A stretch of 64,000 nucleotides of DNA from JBBIQV01 sp964555285 (GTDB taxonomy: Bacteria; Nitrospirota; Nitrospiria; Nitrospirales; Nitrospiraceae). Shown here piece after piece: positions 16,837 to 24,753 of the stretch; within the stretch, counting starts at the first letter, position 1, and every line of letters begins with the position of its first letter. Position numbers and translations under genes: made by a program. The notes under the pieces were generated by a model. That model had not been told where the DNA came from, did not search any database, and saw only the letters and a list, made by a program, of their open reading frames with translations. The stretch is from positions 3,978 through 67,977 of the forward strand of contig CAZKRM010000017.1 of the NCBI GenBank assembly GCA_964555285.1. Direction: 5' to 3'.

Positions 16837-17426
16837 GCTTCGCCGTCCTTCTCCTTCTGAGGTTCAGGCGGTGGCACCTCGAACACATCGCACAGGAGAA
16901 TCTCGACTCCCTCCAACGACCGCAAAGCCAGCGTCTCGGTGGCACCAACAATGTCCGGCCCCTTCAGCACGCCATCTTCCAGCCAATACCGCTCAACGAG
17001 CATCTCGTCGGGATGGACAATGATGTATTCCTTCACCCCGAATCGCTCATAGAGTCGTTTCTTCTCGCGCTTATCCTTGAGCGCGGTGCTCGGGGAGAGC
17101 ACTTCAATGACCACATCAGGCGCGCCATAGATCCGGTCCTGAATCTTCCGCTGATCGCAGACCACCAGCACATCCGGCTGGATGAAATTATAGTCGTCCA
17201 GGTAGACATCAAGGGGGGCGATAAAGACTCGACATGGCTTGCCCGCCAGCCTGTCCGCTAGTTTGCGGTAGAAGTTTCCGGCAAGAATCTGATGCCTCGG
17301 CGTCGGCGAGGGCGTCATGTCATAGGCTTCCCCGTCAATGACCTCCCAGCGTTCTTCATCCGGCCAGGTCATGTAGTCCTGCCAGGTGTATCTCACACCA
17401 GCCCGCTTTTTCGATTGGGGTCCCAT
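16833..17426 (-). CDS. Uma2-family (DUF820) restriction endonuclease-fold protein
   Basis: A 197-residue PD-(D/E)xK fold protein. The family core is seen in RVFIAPLDVYLDDYNFIQPD, the QPDVLVVCD strand, VIEVLSPSTALKDKREKK and KEYIIVHPDE. These contain the D...E-x-K-like catalytic set (PDVLV, EVLSPST, K). Uma2 proteins are abundant in multicellular and chemolithotrophic bacteria, and their function is unknown. It overlaps the downstream GT2 start by four bases although it has no evident link to glycan synthesis. Confidence 0.85.
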   Translation of the reverse strand: MGPQSKKRAGVRYTWQDYMTWPDEERWEVIDGEAYDMTPSPTPRHQILAGNFYRKLADRLAGKPCRVFIAPLDVYLDDYNFIQPDVLVVCDQRKIQDRIYGAPDVVIEVLSPSTALKDKREKKRLYERFGVKEYIIVHPDEMLVERYWLEDGVLKGPDIVGATETLALRSLEGVEILLCDVFEVPPPEPQKEKDGEA

Positions 17427-17438
17427 GAAGCCCTCCTC

Positions 17439-18230
17439 TCACCGTCCTTTCTCTCGGCCTACCCGCTTCTCTCGCCCCTCCCTATGGGCGTTCTGCTCCC
17501 AAAGTTTGGCATATTTGATGAACGTGTAATAGGCATAGAGCCCCGAAAGAATCAAGCCCGGTACGCCGTCAAGACAGCCGGCACGGCCCAGGTACATCTT
17601 GAAGAAAGTAAAGAGCGGGTGCGAGACAAGTTGGTGCGGATGAAACCGGCGTCCCTGCTCCACCATCCGTCGCGCCATCAGATCGGAGTAGCGGTCTTGC
17701 TTGGCGAGGTAATGATCGATGTCCCTGAAGGGATACTGCAACGCCGCTGCCTTCAGATACCCGATCCGTCCATCGAGATCGAACCCTTCGTGCACGAGTT
17801 CTTCCCGATACCGCATCCGGCCTTTACGGAAGAGCTGCGGTTGTCGATAATCCGGATACCACCCGCAATGTTTGATCCAGCGGCCCAGAAAGTAATTCTT
17901 GCGCGGGACGAAATAGGCCTCGGCCTGCGGTCCACCGGCTAACAGGCGTTGTATCTCATCTCGCAATTCCGGCGTCGCTCGTTCATCCGTATCGAGACTG
18001 AAGACCCAGTCATGGGACGTGAGGGAGACCGCCTCGTTTCGTAGCCGACCGAAGCCGTGGAAGTCAACCTGGTACACCTTGTCCGTGAACTCACGGCTGA
18101 TCCGTTCGGTTCCATCGGTGCTATGGGAATCGACCACCACGAGTTCATCCGCCCACTTGACGGACTCCAGGCACGCGCGCATGTTCGGCTCATCGTTGTA
18201 GGCAATCACATAGACAGAGAGTTTAGACAT
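17439..18230 (-). CDS. Family 2 glycosyltransferase, WaaE/KdtX type
   Basis: A 263-residue paralogue of the enzyme at 13856, with KLSVYVIAYNDEPNMRACLE, VVDSHSTDGT, FSLDTDERATPE, RKNYFLGRWIKHCGW and a C-terminal hydrophobic region (VPGLILSGLYAYYTFIKYAK). The start is placed at ATG 18230, which overlaps the end of the GT9 gene by eight bases. An upstream start would extend it through the neighbour. It probably adds a hexose to the inner core. The extreme C-terminus (REGREKRVGREKGR) is low complexity. Confidence 0.86.
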   Translation of the reverse strand: MSKLSVYVIAYNDEPNMRACLESVKWADELVVVDSHSTDGTERISREFTDKVYQVDFHGFGRLRNEAVSLTSHDWVFSLDTDERATPELRDEIQRLLAGGPQAEAYFVPRKNYFLGRWIKHCGWYPDYRQPQLFRKGRMRYREELVHEGFDLDGRIGYLKAAALQYPFRDIDHYLAKQDRYSDLMARRMVEQGRRFHPHQLVSHPLFTFFKMYLGRAGCLDGVPGLILSGLYAYYTFIKYAKLWEQNAHREGREKRVGREKGR

Positions 18231-19242
18231 GCAGTACCGTGAGTGGTCTTGCCCGGGCGACAACCTCTTGAACCAGACCTAGCACTGCATCGACCGTGAG
18301 ACGATCCAGACAGTCCCAATAGGGGCAAGCTTCATACACGCATTTTTCGCACGTTGGCACATCTGGCCGCAATACATACCCTGCACCTAACGGCTGCCAT
18401 CGCACCGGGAGATTGTTACGCCGTGGATCGAACAGGCTGATGTTCGACACGCCCAGCGCTGCGGCAATATGCGCCGGCCCTGTCGCTCCAGAAACCACGG
18501 CCTGACTGGCGCCGATCACGGCCAGCAGTTGCCGGATCGTTAATTGTCCCATGAGATCCAGCACCTCCGGTTGCCACCTCCCATTCTGAAGCACCTCAGA
18601 CCGAAACCGTTCACCTTCTGCTCGGCTTCCCGTGAGGATCACGCCGATTCCGCAACCTGTCAGCGCATGGGCCAGATCATGATACCGCGCCGACCGCCAA
18701 CGACGAGCCGCAAACCCACCCGGATGTAGCACCACCGTCGGTTTTGGCAGACCAGCGAGCTGTTCCCGCGCCCACTGACGCTCATGATTGGTGAGAACCA
18801 GCGCCGGTCTGACCACAGGACCAGGGTCCAGTCCCAACCCCTTCAACATACCAAGGTTGTATTCGCTCTCATGCTTCGAGAAATCGTGCCGGTGCTCATA
18901 CACCCGTGTATTTGCGAACAGGCTATACCACCGATAGCCGGTCGCCACTCGGATCGGCACGCGCGCGGCCCAGGCGGCGATCATCAGGCGGCGGAACGGC
19001 TTGAGAAACACCGCCGCGTCGAAACCTCGTTTAAACAGCGAGACCAACTCTCCGAACGAGTCTTGATCTGTGACCGTCAGCACTACGTCGATATCAGGGT
19101 GATGATCAAAAATCGGAGCCGCGTACTCGCTGGAGAGAAAGGCAATGTGTACTCCCGGCATCGACTGGCGGAGCGCTGAGGCCACCGGCAGACACAGGAT
19201 TTCGTCACCGATCCCGTCAGGTCTGACCAGCACGATCTTCAT
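18223..19242 (-). CDS. Family 9 glycosyltransferase (heptosyltransferase-like)
   Basis: A 339-residue GT9 enzyme beginning MKIVLVRPDGIGDEILCLPV, with VVLHPGGFAARRW at the donor site and VVSGATGPAHIAAALGVSNI near the end. The C-terminal cluster CEKCVYEACPYWDCLD is cysteine-rich. The open frame extends upstream to 19683, but that part is out-of-frame debris of broken glycosyltransferase genes. The true start is the ATG at 19242, which overlaps the stop of the upstream GT9 fragment by four bases. Acceptor unknown; probably core heptose addition. Confidence 0.86.
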   Translation of the reverse strand: MKIVLVRPDGIGDEILCLPVASALRQSMPGVHIAFLSSEYAAPIFDHHPDIDVVLTVTDQDSFGELVSLFKRGFDAAVFLKPFRRLMIAAWAARVPIRVATGYRWYSLFANTRVYEHRHDFSKHESEYNLGMLKGLGLDPGPVVRPALVLTNHERQWAREQLAGLPKPTVVLHPGGFAARRWRSARYHDLAHALTGCGIGVILTGSRAEGERFRSEVLQNGRWQPEVLDLMGQLTIRQLLAVIGASQAVVSGATGPAHIAAALGVSNISLFDPRRNNLPVRWQPLGAGYVLRPDVPTCEKCVYEACPYWDCLDRLTVDAVLGLVQEVVARARPLTVLHV

Positions 19243-19491
19243 CGGTGCGCCAACCGATGAGTCAGTTGCTCCAGAACCGCTTCGACAACCTTGCCTGGGG
19301 TAATACTCACCAAACATTCCCGCTCGAGTGAGTTCAGACACCGCCGACTGTAACAGGGTCGGCAAGGAACGTTGTGAGTCAGCACCACATGACCCGTTCC
19401 ATAGGGTCCGGTGCGTACCGGACTTGTCGGCCCGAAGACTGAGACAACCGGCGTCCCGACCGCCGCCGCAACGTGCATGGGGCCGGAATCG
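19239..19491 (-). pseudogene. C-terminal fragment of a family 9 glycosyltransferase
   Basis: Encodes SGPMHVAAAVGTPVVSVFGP and continues to a stop at 19239, about 84 residues corresponding only to the last quarter of a GT9 enzyme. The first 147 bases (19345-19491) are identical to the intact GT9 gene at 20936-21082, after which the two tails diverge (RRCLNSLERECLVS here versus RECQNVTRLECLTG there). It is joined upstream to a glycosyltransferase family 4 fragment in another frame, so it cannot make a working enzyme. Confidence 0.8.
19345..19491. repeat. 147-bp exact direct repeat, copy 1
   Basis: Identical base for base to 20936-21082, with mismatches immediately outside at both ends. It covers the GT9 donor-site region (from SGPMHVA to RPCYSR). 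The two copies are in the same orientation, 1591 bases apart, with a MNT/HEPN pair and two GT4 fragments around them. Confidence 0.9.
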
Positions 19492-19720
19492 CCGAATCAA
19501 GCTCCTGAACGTCTGAATGGCGGTCGGATAGTGCGATCGCCCCATCCACACCGTCTCCACCGGTATGCCCTTGCTGCGCGCCATCTCGCAGATCGGGCTT
19601 TCCGGTTCGACGATCAGGCGCAGCTCATGGCCCCGTTTCAGCAGGCGCTTCGGCATGAAGCGCCACCGCCAGCTCCTGGCCACCCACCGTCGTGCTGGAT
19701 TCTGAGACGAAGATCTTCAC
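19492..19720 (-). pseudogene. N-terminal fragment of a family 4 glycosyltransferase
   Basis: From a GTG at 19720 the frame reads KIFVSESSTTVGGQELAVAL, a typical GT4 opening. It then shifts frame near 19650 and continues as KRLLKRGHELRLIVEPESPI and VETVWMGRSHYPTAIQTFRS up to the junction at 19491/19492. The rest of the gene (about 300 residues) is missing and replaced by the GT9 tail. A related fragment is found at 20608-20827. Confidence 0.72.
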
Positions 19721-19815
19721 CGATGTTCATGCGTCTGCCTGACGGCCTTCCACACTTGGAGGTCAGCCAGGACTTGAGAAAGACAAGGCCAGATGGACAT
19801 TTCAGCCGGCGCCAC

Positions 19816-20205
19816 TTACAGATAGCCTTGGGATTCCAGGTATCCCCTGACCATCCGCACAATTCTTCCCGCATGAGCGAGCATCCGTTCAGCCTCCTCT
19901 CTGGGAAAATCAACGAGATAGTCGTAGTCTCCTACATTACGGTCCGTGAACCCAGCATGAAACAGTTGATGAAGTTCTTGGGGAAACACCCCCGTCTTGA
20001 CAAAATGTTCCCAAAAACCCGCGATGACGCCGCTGTGTTTCGAGAAGGTCAATCCCTTGGCCAACAAGACCCCTTCCACCACATAGAACATCGCGTAATA
20101 GGCCCGTGAGGCGCAGAAATCATAGTCCCCTTCCTCAAAGTTCCGCTGAGCGGCTTTCAGACTGCGCTCCGCCTTCTCAACCAACCGCCTGACTCCTTCG
20201 GTCAT
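19816..20205 (-). CDS. HEPN-domain protein
   Basis: A 129-residue all-alpha HEPN protein: KAERSLKAAQRNFEEGDYDF, CASRAYYAMFYVVEGVLLA (the AYYAMF helix is the hallmark) and a C-terminal region DRNVGDYDYLVDFPREEAER. It overlaps the preceding MNT gene by four bases. The canonical catalytic RxxxxH is not evident; RNVGDYDY occupies that region, so this may be the non-RNase subgroup. It lies inside the glycosyltransferase cluster between two broken genes. Confidence 0.85.
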   Translation of the reverse strand: MTEGVRRLVEKAERSLKAAQRNFEEGDYDFCASRAYYAMFYVVEGVLLAKGLTFSKHSGVIAGFWEHFVKTGVFPQELHQLFHAGFTDRNVGDYDYLVDFPREEAERMLAHAGRIVRMVRGYLESQGYL

Positions 20206-20534
20206 AGGACAGCGCTGCCTTCTTTCCGGAGATTCTTCACAAACGCGGAGTCTTGACCGGCAAACTCTCTCGCCCTGATCGGAATCACGGACAACACGAT
20301 GGGATGGCCGTCTCCAAACGAGACTTGGTACGCGATGGCTTCCAGCCTCCGTAGTTCAGCCCAGAAATCGTCCATGTCTCGTAACACCACCAGAAGATCA
20401 ACATCGGATGCGCCTTCCCAGTCACCCCGTGCTCGCGATCCGAACAAGATGATCTGTTCCAGATTCTCACCATACAGCCCCTCGACCTCCCGTTTGAATC
20501 GCTTGACGATGTCCTGCCACAGGTTCTCAGGCAT
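20202..20534 (-). CDS. MNT-domain nucleotidyltransferase
   Basis: A 110-residue minimal nucleotidyltransferase with QIILFGSRARGDWEGASDVD and the following LLVVLRD (GS, RARG and DxD motifs complete). It is the partner of the HEPN protein encoded directly downstream with an ATGA overlap. Its insertion separates the remnants of two GT9-GT4 gene pairs. The usual role in such pairs is modification and inactivation of the HEPN toxin. Confidence 0.87.
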   Translation of the reverse strand: MPENLWQDIVKRFKREVEGLYGENLEQIILFGSRARGDWEGASDVDLLVVLRDMDDFWAELRRLEAIAYQVSFGDGHPIVLSVIPIRAREFAGQDSAFVKNLRKEGSAVL

Positions 20535-20607
20535 GACTCTCTCCCCGAAACAATGAACTCACTGACTTGGTAATCCCCCTGCCTTGCAGCACCGCGGCGA
20601 CCTCTTG

Positions 20608-20827
20608 CTACACCAGCTCAGGCGCGATGGCCTTCAAACATTCCAGCGTTGCGGCAGTCGCAGATGAAACAAGGACGGCGGGCCGCATGGCCCTTTCCAT
20701 CGAACGCCTCGGTTCCATGATCAATCGGAGAGCATGTCCTCGCTTCACCGGTCCTTCAGCATGGAGCACCACTGCCAGCTCTTGCCCCCCCCACGGTCGT
20801 GCTGGATTCTGCAATAAGAATCTTCAC
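20608..20827 (-). pseudogene. N-terminal fragment of a family 4 glycosyltransferase, frameshifted
   Basis: Starts with a GTG that overlaps the stop of the intact GT9 gene (GTGA) and reads KILIAESSTTVGG. A run of eight G on this strand (20785-20792) then throws the frame; one G fewer gives GGQELAVVLHAEGPVKRGHA and LRLIMEPRRS in one frame. Similarity to GT4 stops after about 45 residues and the frame ends at 20608. Clearly homologous to the fragment at 19492-19720. Confidence 0.72.
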
Positions 20828-21864
20828 GACGGCCGGCAGGATGATATCACAGCCAGACGTTCACGGACGGCTTCGATTACTCGATCGGGCGAGAGACCGG
20901 TGAGACATTCCAGGCGCGTGACGTTCTGACACTCTCGACTGTAACAGGGTCGGCAAGGAACGTTGTGAGTCAGCACCACATGACCCGTTCCATAGGGTCC
21001 GGTGCGTACCGGACTTGTCGGCCCGAAGACTGAGACAACCGGCGTCCCGACCGCCGCCGCAACGTGCATGGGGCCGGAATCGTTCGTCACCAACACAGCG
21101 GCACACTTGAGGAGAGTAGGCAGCAATCCGACCGGCGTCTCCCCTGTCACATCCACTGGTTGTGTGCGCATCGATTGTTTCACAGTTTCCGCATCGACTC
21201 GATCGCCGGGACCACCACACAGGACCACCGGGCCGGCTCCGTCTTGTTGAAGCCGGTCCGCCGTTTGCGCGAAATACTCAGGCGGCCAGCGTTTCGTCGG
21301 CCAACGGGCCGATACGTTCATGGCAATCCATGGAGTGCTCGGTGAGAGACCGTGACGGCGAAGCAATGCATGAACCTGCTCTTCATCGCCCGGCAACGAT
21401 CGGAATCGAAATTCCGGCGTGCGTCCCGCCGAAGCGCCGAGGGCCGCAGCAACGAGACGATACCGATCGACCGCGTGCATGTCTGGTGTGGGCACCGCCA
21501 CCCGCTGTGAATAGAGCAGCGGGCTGCCTTCGCGCCCGTTCGCAAATCCGATCCTCGTCGAACAGCCACTCAGCCACGCCATGAGACCACTTCGCAGGAG
21601 CCCTTGCAGATCGACCACCAGATCAAACCGCTCCGCGCGTAGCGCAGGAACATGGGCGAGCCATCCCGCGAAGCCCGGATCAACCGGCCAGACACGATCC
21701 ACGCCTTCAACCCGCTCGACGAGGCCGGCCCATTCCCGTTTCACCAGCCAGGCGAGATGCGCCTGAGGGAAAGCGACCCGGAGTAAGGCGACGGTCGGGA
21801 GCGTGTGCACGATGTCGCCCAGCGAGCTGGGTTTAATGAGGAGAATGCGATGGAAATCGGGCAT
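20824..21864 (-). CDS. Family 9 glycosyltransferase (heptosyltransferase, WaaC/WaaF-like)
   Basis: A 346-residue GT9 enzyme: ILLIKPSSLGDIVHTLPTVA at the N-terminus is the signature of heptosyltransferase I type proteins, followed by MNVSARWPTKRWPPEYFAQT and TNDSGPMHVAAAVGTPVVSV at the ADP-heptose site. It adds L-glycero-D-manno-heptose to the Kdo-lipid A core at the cytoplasmic membrane face. The gene contains copy 2 of the 147-bp exact repeat. It lies 17 bases after the waaF/gmhB fusion. Confidence 0.88.
   Translation of the reverse strand: MPDFHRILLIKPSSLGDIVHTLPTVALLRVAFPQAHLAWLVKREWAGLVERVEGVDRVWPVDPGFAGWLAHVPALRAERFDLVVDLQGLLRSGLMAWLSGCSTRIGFANGREGSPLLYSQRVAVPTPDMHAVDRYRLVAAALGASAGRTPEFRFRSLPGDEEQVHALLRRHGLSPSTPWIAMNVSARWPTKRWPPEYFAQTADRLQQDGAGPVVLCGGPGDRVDAETVKQSMRTQPVDVTGETPVGLLPTLLKCAAVLVTNDSGPMHVAAAVGTPVVSVFGPTSPVRTGPYGTGHVVLTHNVPCRPCYSRECQNVTRLECLTGLSPDRVIEAVRERLAVISSCRPS
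20936..21082. repeat. 147-bp exact direct repeat, copy 2
   Basis: Located within the intact GT9 gene. Identical to 19345-19491, while the flanking coding sequence of the two GT9 tails has diverged, which is the pattern left by gene conversion or a recent recombination crossing. Confidence 0.9.
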
Positions 21865-21881
21865 GTGTGAGCTATCGGCTT

Positions 21882-23657
21882 TCAGCCATCAGCTTTCAGC
21901 GAGGAGGAAATGTCGATGCCATCCTTTGTATCTTTCAATCCTGGCTGACGGCTTTCAGCATCGCGCACGATCCACTCTACCGCGTCCGAGAGCGAGGGAA
22001 CGACCGTGTCCGGTTCTATCCCACTCCCACGCAGCGCTGTCACCGCCTCTTGGCTCGCAGGCCCCGTCGTGACCAGGATGCTCCTGGCCCCGATCCGCCC
22101 GGCCAGTTCGATATCACGGCTTTGATCTCCGACCACATAGGCACGCGACAGATCCAATCCGAGATCCGCCGCCGCGCGCTTGACCATGGCCGTCCCCGGC
22201 TTGCGGCAGAGGCACTGATCATCGGGGTGGTGCGGACAGAAATACATGGCATCGAGCGAGACGCCTTCCGCCTCCAGCAACGTCCTGAGCTTGGCGTGAA
22301 TCAGTTCGAGATCCTTGAGCGTGAACTTGCCCCGCGCAACTCCTGATTGATTCGTGACTACGACCAGACGAGCCCCCGCCTGCTTGAGCCGAGCTAACGC
22401 CGTGCCGACACCCGGCAGAAGTTCGAAACCCGACGGGGTGGCGATATAACCAGTGTCGGTATTGAGCGTACCGTCCCGGTCGAGAAACACAGTAACACCG
22501 GCAAGCGGCGCGTGGGACGTGACGCGTGACGCGTGAGGAGATGCCGCATCCCCGCCCTCGACCTTCCCCGAACAACTTCGAACCTCGCACATCGAACCTT
22601 TCACTCCTGTTTCCATTATGCGAACCGCCGCTTCGTAGACTTGATCGACGGTGACGCGAGTCATACACCGGTGGTCGATCGGACATTCGCGCAACAGGCA
22701 GGGCGCACAGTCGACAGGTTGGCGGATGAGCCGATGCTCTTCCCCGAAGGGAGACGTCATCCGCCAATCGGTCGGGCCGAAGATCGACACCACCGGCACG
22801 TTGAACGCCGCGGCTATGTGCATTGGGCCGGTATCGTTTGTCAGAAAGATCCCGCAGCGCTCCGTTACGGCCATGAGTTCGCGTACGGTTGTCTGCCCCG
22901 ATAGCACCAGGGCTCTTTCCTCGATCGCTCCTGCGATGGTCTGTCCCAGCTCTTCCTCCCCACGGGCGCCGACGATGACGACGCGCGCGGAGACAGCGAA
23001 CGCCCGGCGGCAATAAGCAACTAAGCGATTCGCGGTCTGCGCGAACCGCTCGGCGGGCCAACGCTTGGCCCCGCCATAGGTCGAACCGGGATTCACACCG
23101 ATGATGAACTCCCCCGATGCGATCCCCGCCGCCGACAGCCGACGGTCCACAGCGTCCCGTTCTTCCTTCGATAGATAGAGTCGCGGAGCCGGGACAGAGC
23201 CGCTACTTCCAAGCCCGGTCAACAATTGCCGATAATAGTGGACCTGATGATGGAGTTGCTGACGGTTCGGCACAGCTATCGGATCGGTCAGCAGAAACGA
23301 ACGGCCATCGGTCGCATAGCCGTATCGCCGTGGGACGCCGGCCAGGAAGGCGAGCAGCGCCGCCTCGAAGGCATTCTGAAACAGCATCGCCAGGTCGAAC
23401 CGATGGCGCCGCAGGACTCCGGCGAGCGTCCATTTCCCGGTGAGACCGGCGTGACGGCCCCGGTCGTCGTACACCAACAGACGATCGACCGCCGGATGCC
23501 GGCCGAACAGCTCCGCAATGGCCGGCTTGACCAAGAGGGTAATCTCAGCCTGAGGACAGAGCCGGCGCAACGCGGCGAGCGCGGGCTCGCTCATCACCGC
23601 GTCGCCGATCCAATTCGGCCCTCTAATCACGAGACGCCGAACAGGCTTATGACGCAC
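21882..23657 (-). CDS. Heptosyltransferase II fused to GmhB-type phosphatase
   Basis: A 591-residue two-domain protein. Residues about 1-345 are a WaaF-type GT9 enzyme (LVIRGPNWIGDAVMSEPALA, then LTNDTGPMHIAAAFNVPVVS and FGPTDWRMTSPFG). Residues about 395-560 are a D,D-heptose 1,7-bisphosphate phosphatase of the HAD family (TVFLDRDGTLNTDTGYIATP; the zinc-site cysteines CPHHPDDQCLCRKPG; VGDQSRDIELAGRIGA). The linker of about 45 residues (from SMCEVRS to SRVTSHAPLAG) and the C-terminal tail after EWIVRDA are encoded by intergenic word repeats. The fusion therefore looks recent. Both activities belong to ADP-heptose core synthesis. Confidence 0.88.
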   Translation of the reverse strand: MRHKPVRRLVIRGPNWIGDAVMSEPALAALRRLCPQAEITLLVKPAIAELFGRHPAVDRLLVYDDRGRHAGLTGKWTLAGVLRRHRFDLAMLFQNAFEAALLAFLAGVPRRYGYATDGRSFLLTDPIAVPNRQQLHHQVHYYRQLLTGLGSSGSVPAPRLYLSKEERDAVDRRLSAAGIASGEFIIGVNPGSTYGGAKRWPAERFAQTANRLVAYCRRAFAVSARVVIVGARGEEELGQTIAGAIEERALVLSGQTTVRELMAVTERCGIFLTNDTGPMHIAAAFNVPVVSIFGPTDWRMTSPFGEEHRLIRQPVDCAPCLLRECPIDHRCMTRVTVDQVYEAAVRIMETGVKGSMCEVRSCSGKVEGGDAASPHASRVTSHAPLAGVTVFLDRDGTLNTDTGYIATPSGFELLPGVGTALARLKQAGARLVVVTNQSGVARGKFTLKDLELIHAKLRTLLEAEGVSLDAMYFCPHHPDDQCLCRKPGTAMVKRAAADLGLDLSRAYVVGDQSRDIELAGRIGARSILVTTGPASQEAVTALRGSGIEPDTVVPSLSDAVEWIVRDAESRQPGLKDTKDGIDISSSLKADG

Positions 23658-24729
23658 AAATCACCTGACCACGTGATGCCGAACGGGAAAGCAAGAGACC
23701 CTCAAGCCCCTGGTCTCCCACCGACAACGCCGTGCCCAATCGAACCGCCCAACACACATCGTGCTGGTCCAGAAGCGGTGCAACTTTCACAGCATCTTTC
23801 TCCGTGGTCACCAGCGCAGTGGCCCCCGCTCTTCTTGCTGCCTCGCGCAGCCGTGTCATATCCTCCGGCCGGTAGTGGTAATGATCCCGGAAGCGAATTT
23901 CTTCCACGACCTTCACCGCAAGATCCTCGACACCTTGACGAAAAGATGCCGGGTTGGCAATGCCGCTGAAGACCAACACAGAGATTCCAGCGAGTTGCTG
24001 GAGAGGTGCCCGCTCCCCAGTCTGTACCCTGATGAACGCTTCGGGCTTCAACGTCACGAAGATGGGCTCCTCGCACGTGCTTCCACTCGACTTGAGCAGA
24101 GCCATGGTACGGTGTCGCACCTCCTGCGATTCAGCGCGCGTGAGGAGTACGGCGGTGGCGCGTGCGGCCGCCGACAGCGGCTCCCGCAAACGGCCCACCG
24201 GAAACATGGCCTTCAGACCAGTGCGGTCGGTGGCATCGATGAGCAACAGGTTGACATCCCGATGCAACGCTACATGCTGAAACCCATCGTCGAGCAGAAA
24301 GCAATCGATCGGGAACCGCTCCAACACCCACCGACCGAGCTCGTACCGATCCGCGCCGACCGCCACCACCGCCCGTGGGCATCGCTTGGCGATCAGGTAG
24401 GGCTCATCCCCCGCCTCTGACGGACCGGCCAATAGACGCCGGCCATCGGACACAAGCAGCCGAGGAGCGCGGCTTTGCCGGCGATAGCCCCGGCTCAACA
24501 CGCCAACGCGCTTCCCTTGCGAGAGCAGCCATTCAGCCAAGCAAATCACGACAGGAGTTTTTCCCGTTCCACCTACCGTGAGATTACCAACGCTGACGAC
24601 CCGGCAAGGCAACCGCCTGGTGGTCAACCAACCTCGTCGATACAGACCCGTACGCAGACGGGAAGCCAGGCCATAGGGAAACGCCGCCCACCACAGCCAC
24701 CAACGCATCGATGCGGTCTGGTTTTCCAT
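23647..24729 (-). CDS. lpxK: Tetraacyldisaccharide 4'-kinase
   Basis: A 360-residue LpxK, which phosphorylates the 4' position of the lipid A precursor using ATP at the inner membrane. The Walker A is VGNLTVGGTGKTPVVICLAE and the family motif DDGFQHVALHRDVNLLLID is complete. An N-terminal amphipathic or hydrophobic segment (WWLWWAAFPYGLASRL) is as expected for membrane association. The 3' end overlaps the waaF fusion start by 11 bases. It directly follows waaA. Confidence 0.94.
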   Translation of the reverse strand: MENQTASMRWWLWWAAFPYGLASRLRTGLYRRGWLTTRRLPCRVVSVGNLTVGGTGKTPVVICLAEWLLSQGKRVGVLSRGYRRQSRAPRLLVSDGRRLLAGPSEAGDEPYLIAKRCPRAVVAVGADRYELGRWVLERFPIDCFLLDDGFQHVALHRDVNLLLIDATDRTGLKAMFPVGRLREPLSAAARATAVLLTRAESQEVRHRTMALLKSSGSTCEEPIFVTLKPEAFIRVQTGERAPLQQLAGISVLVFSGIANPASFRQGVEDLAVKVVEEIRFRDHYHYRPEDMTRLREAARRAGATALVTTEKDAVKVAPLLDQHDVCWAVRLGTALSVGDQGLEGLLLSRSASRGQVICAS

Positions 24730-24753
24730 CAGAAAAGATCACCGTAGAAGAGA

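Noticed and set aside
19243..19683. Long N-terminal extension of the GT9 protein at 18223
   Set aside because: It runs out of frame through GT4 and GT9 fragments; the normal GT9 start is the ATG at 19242.
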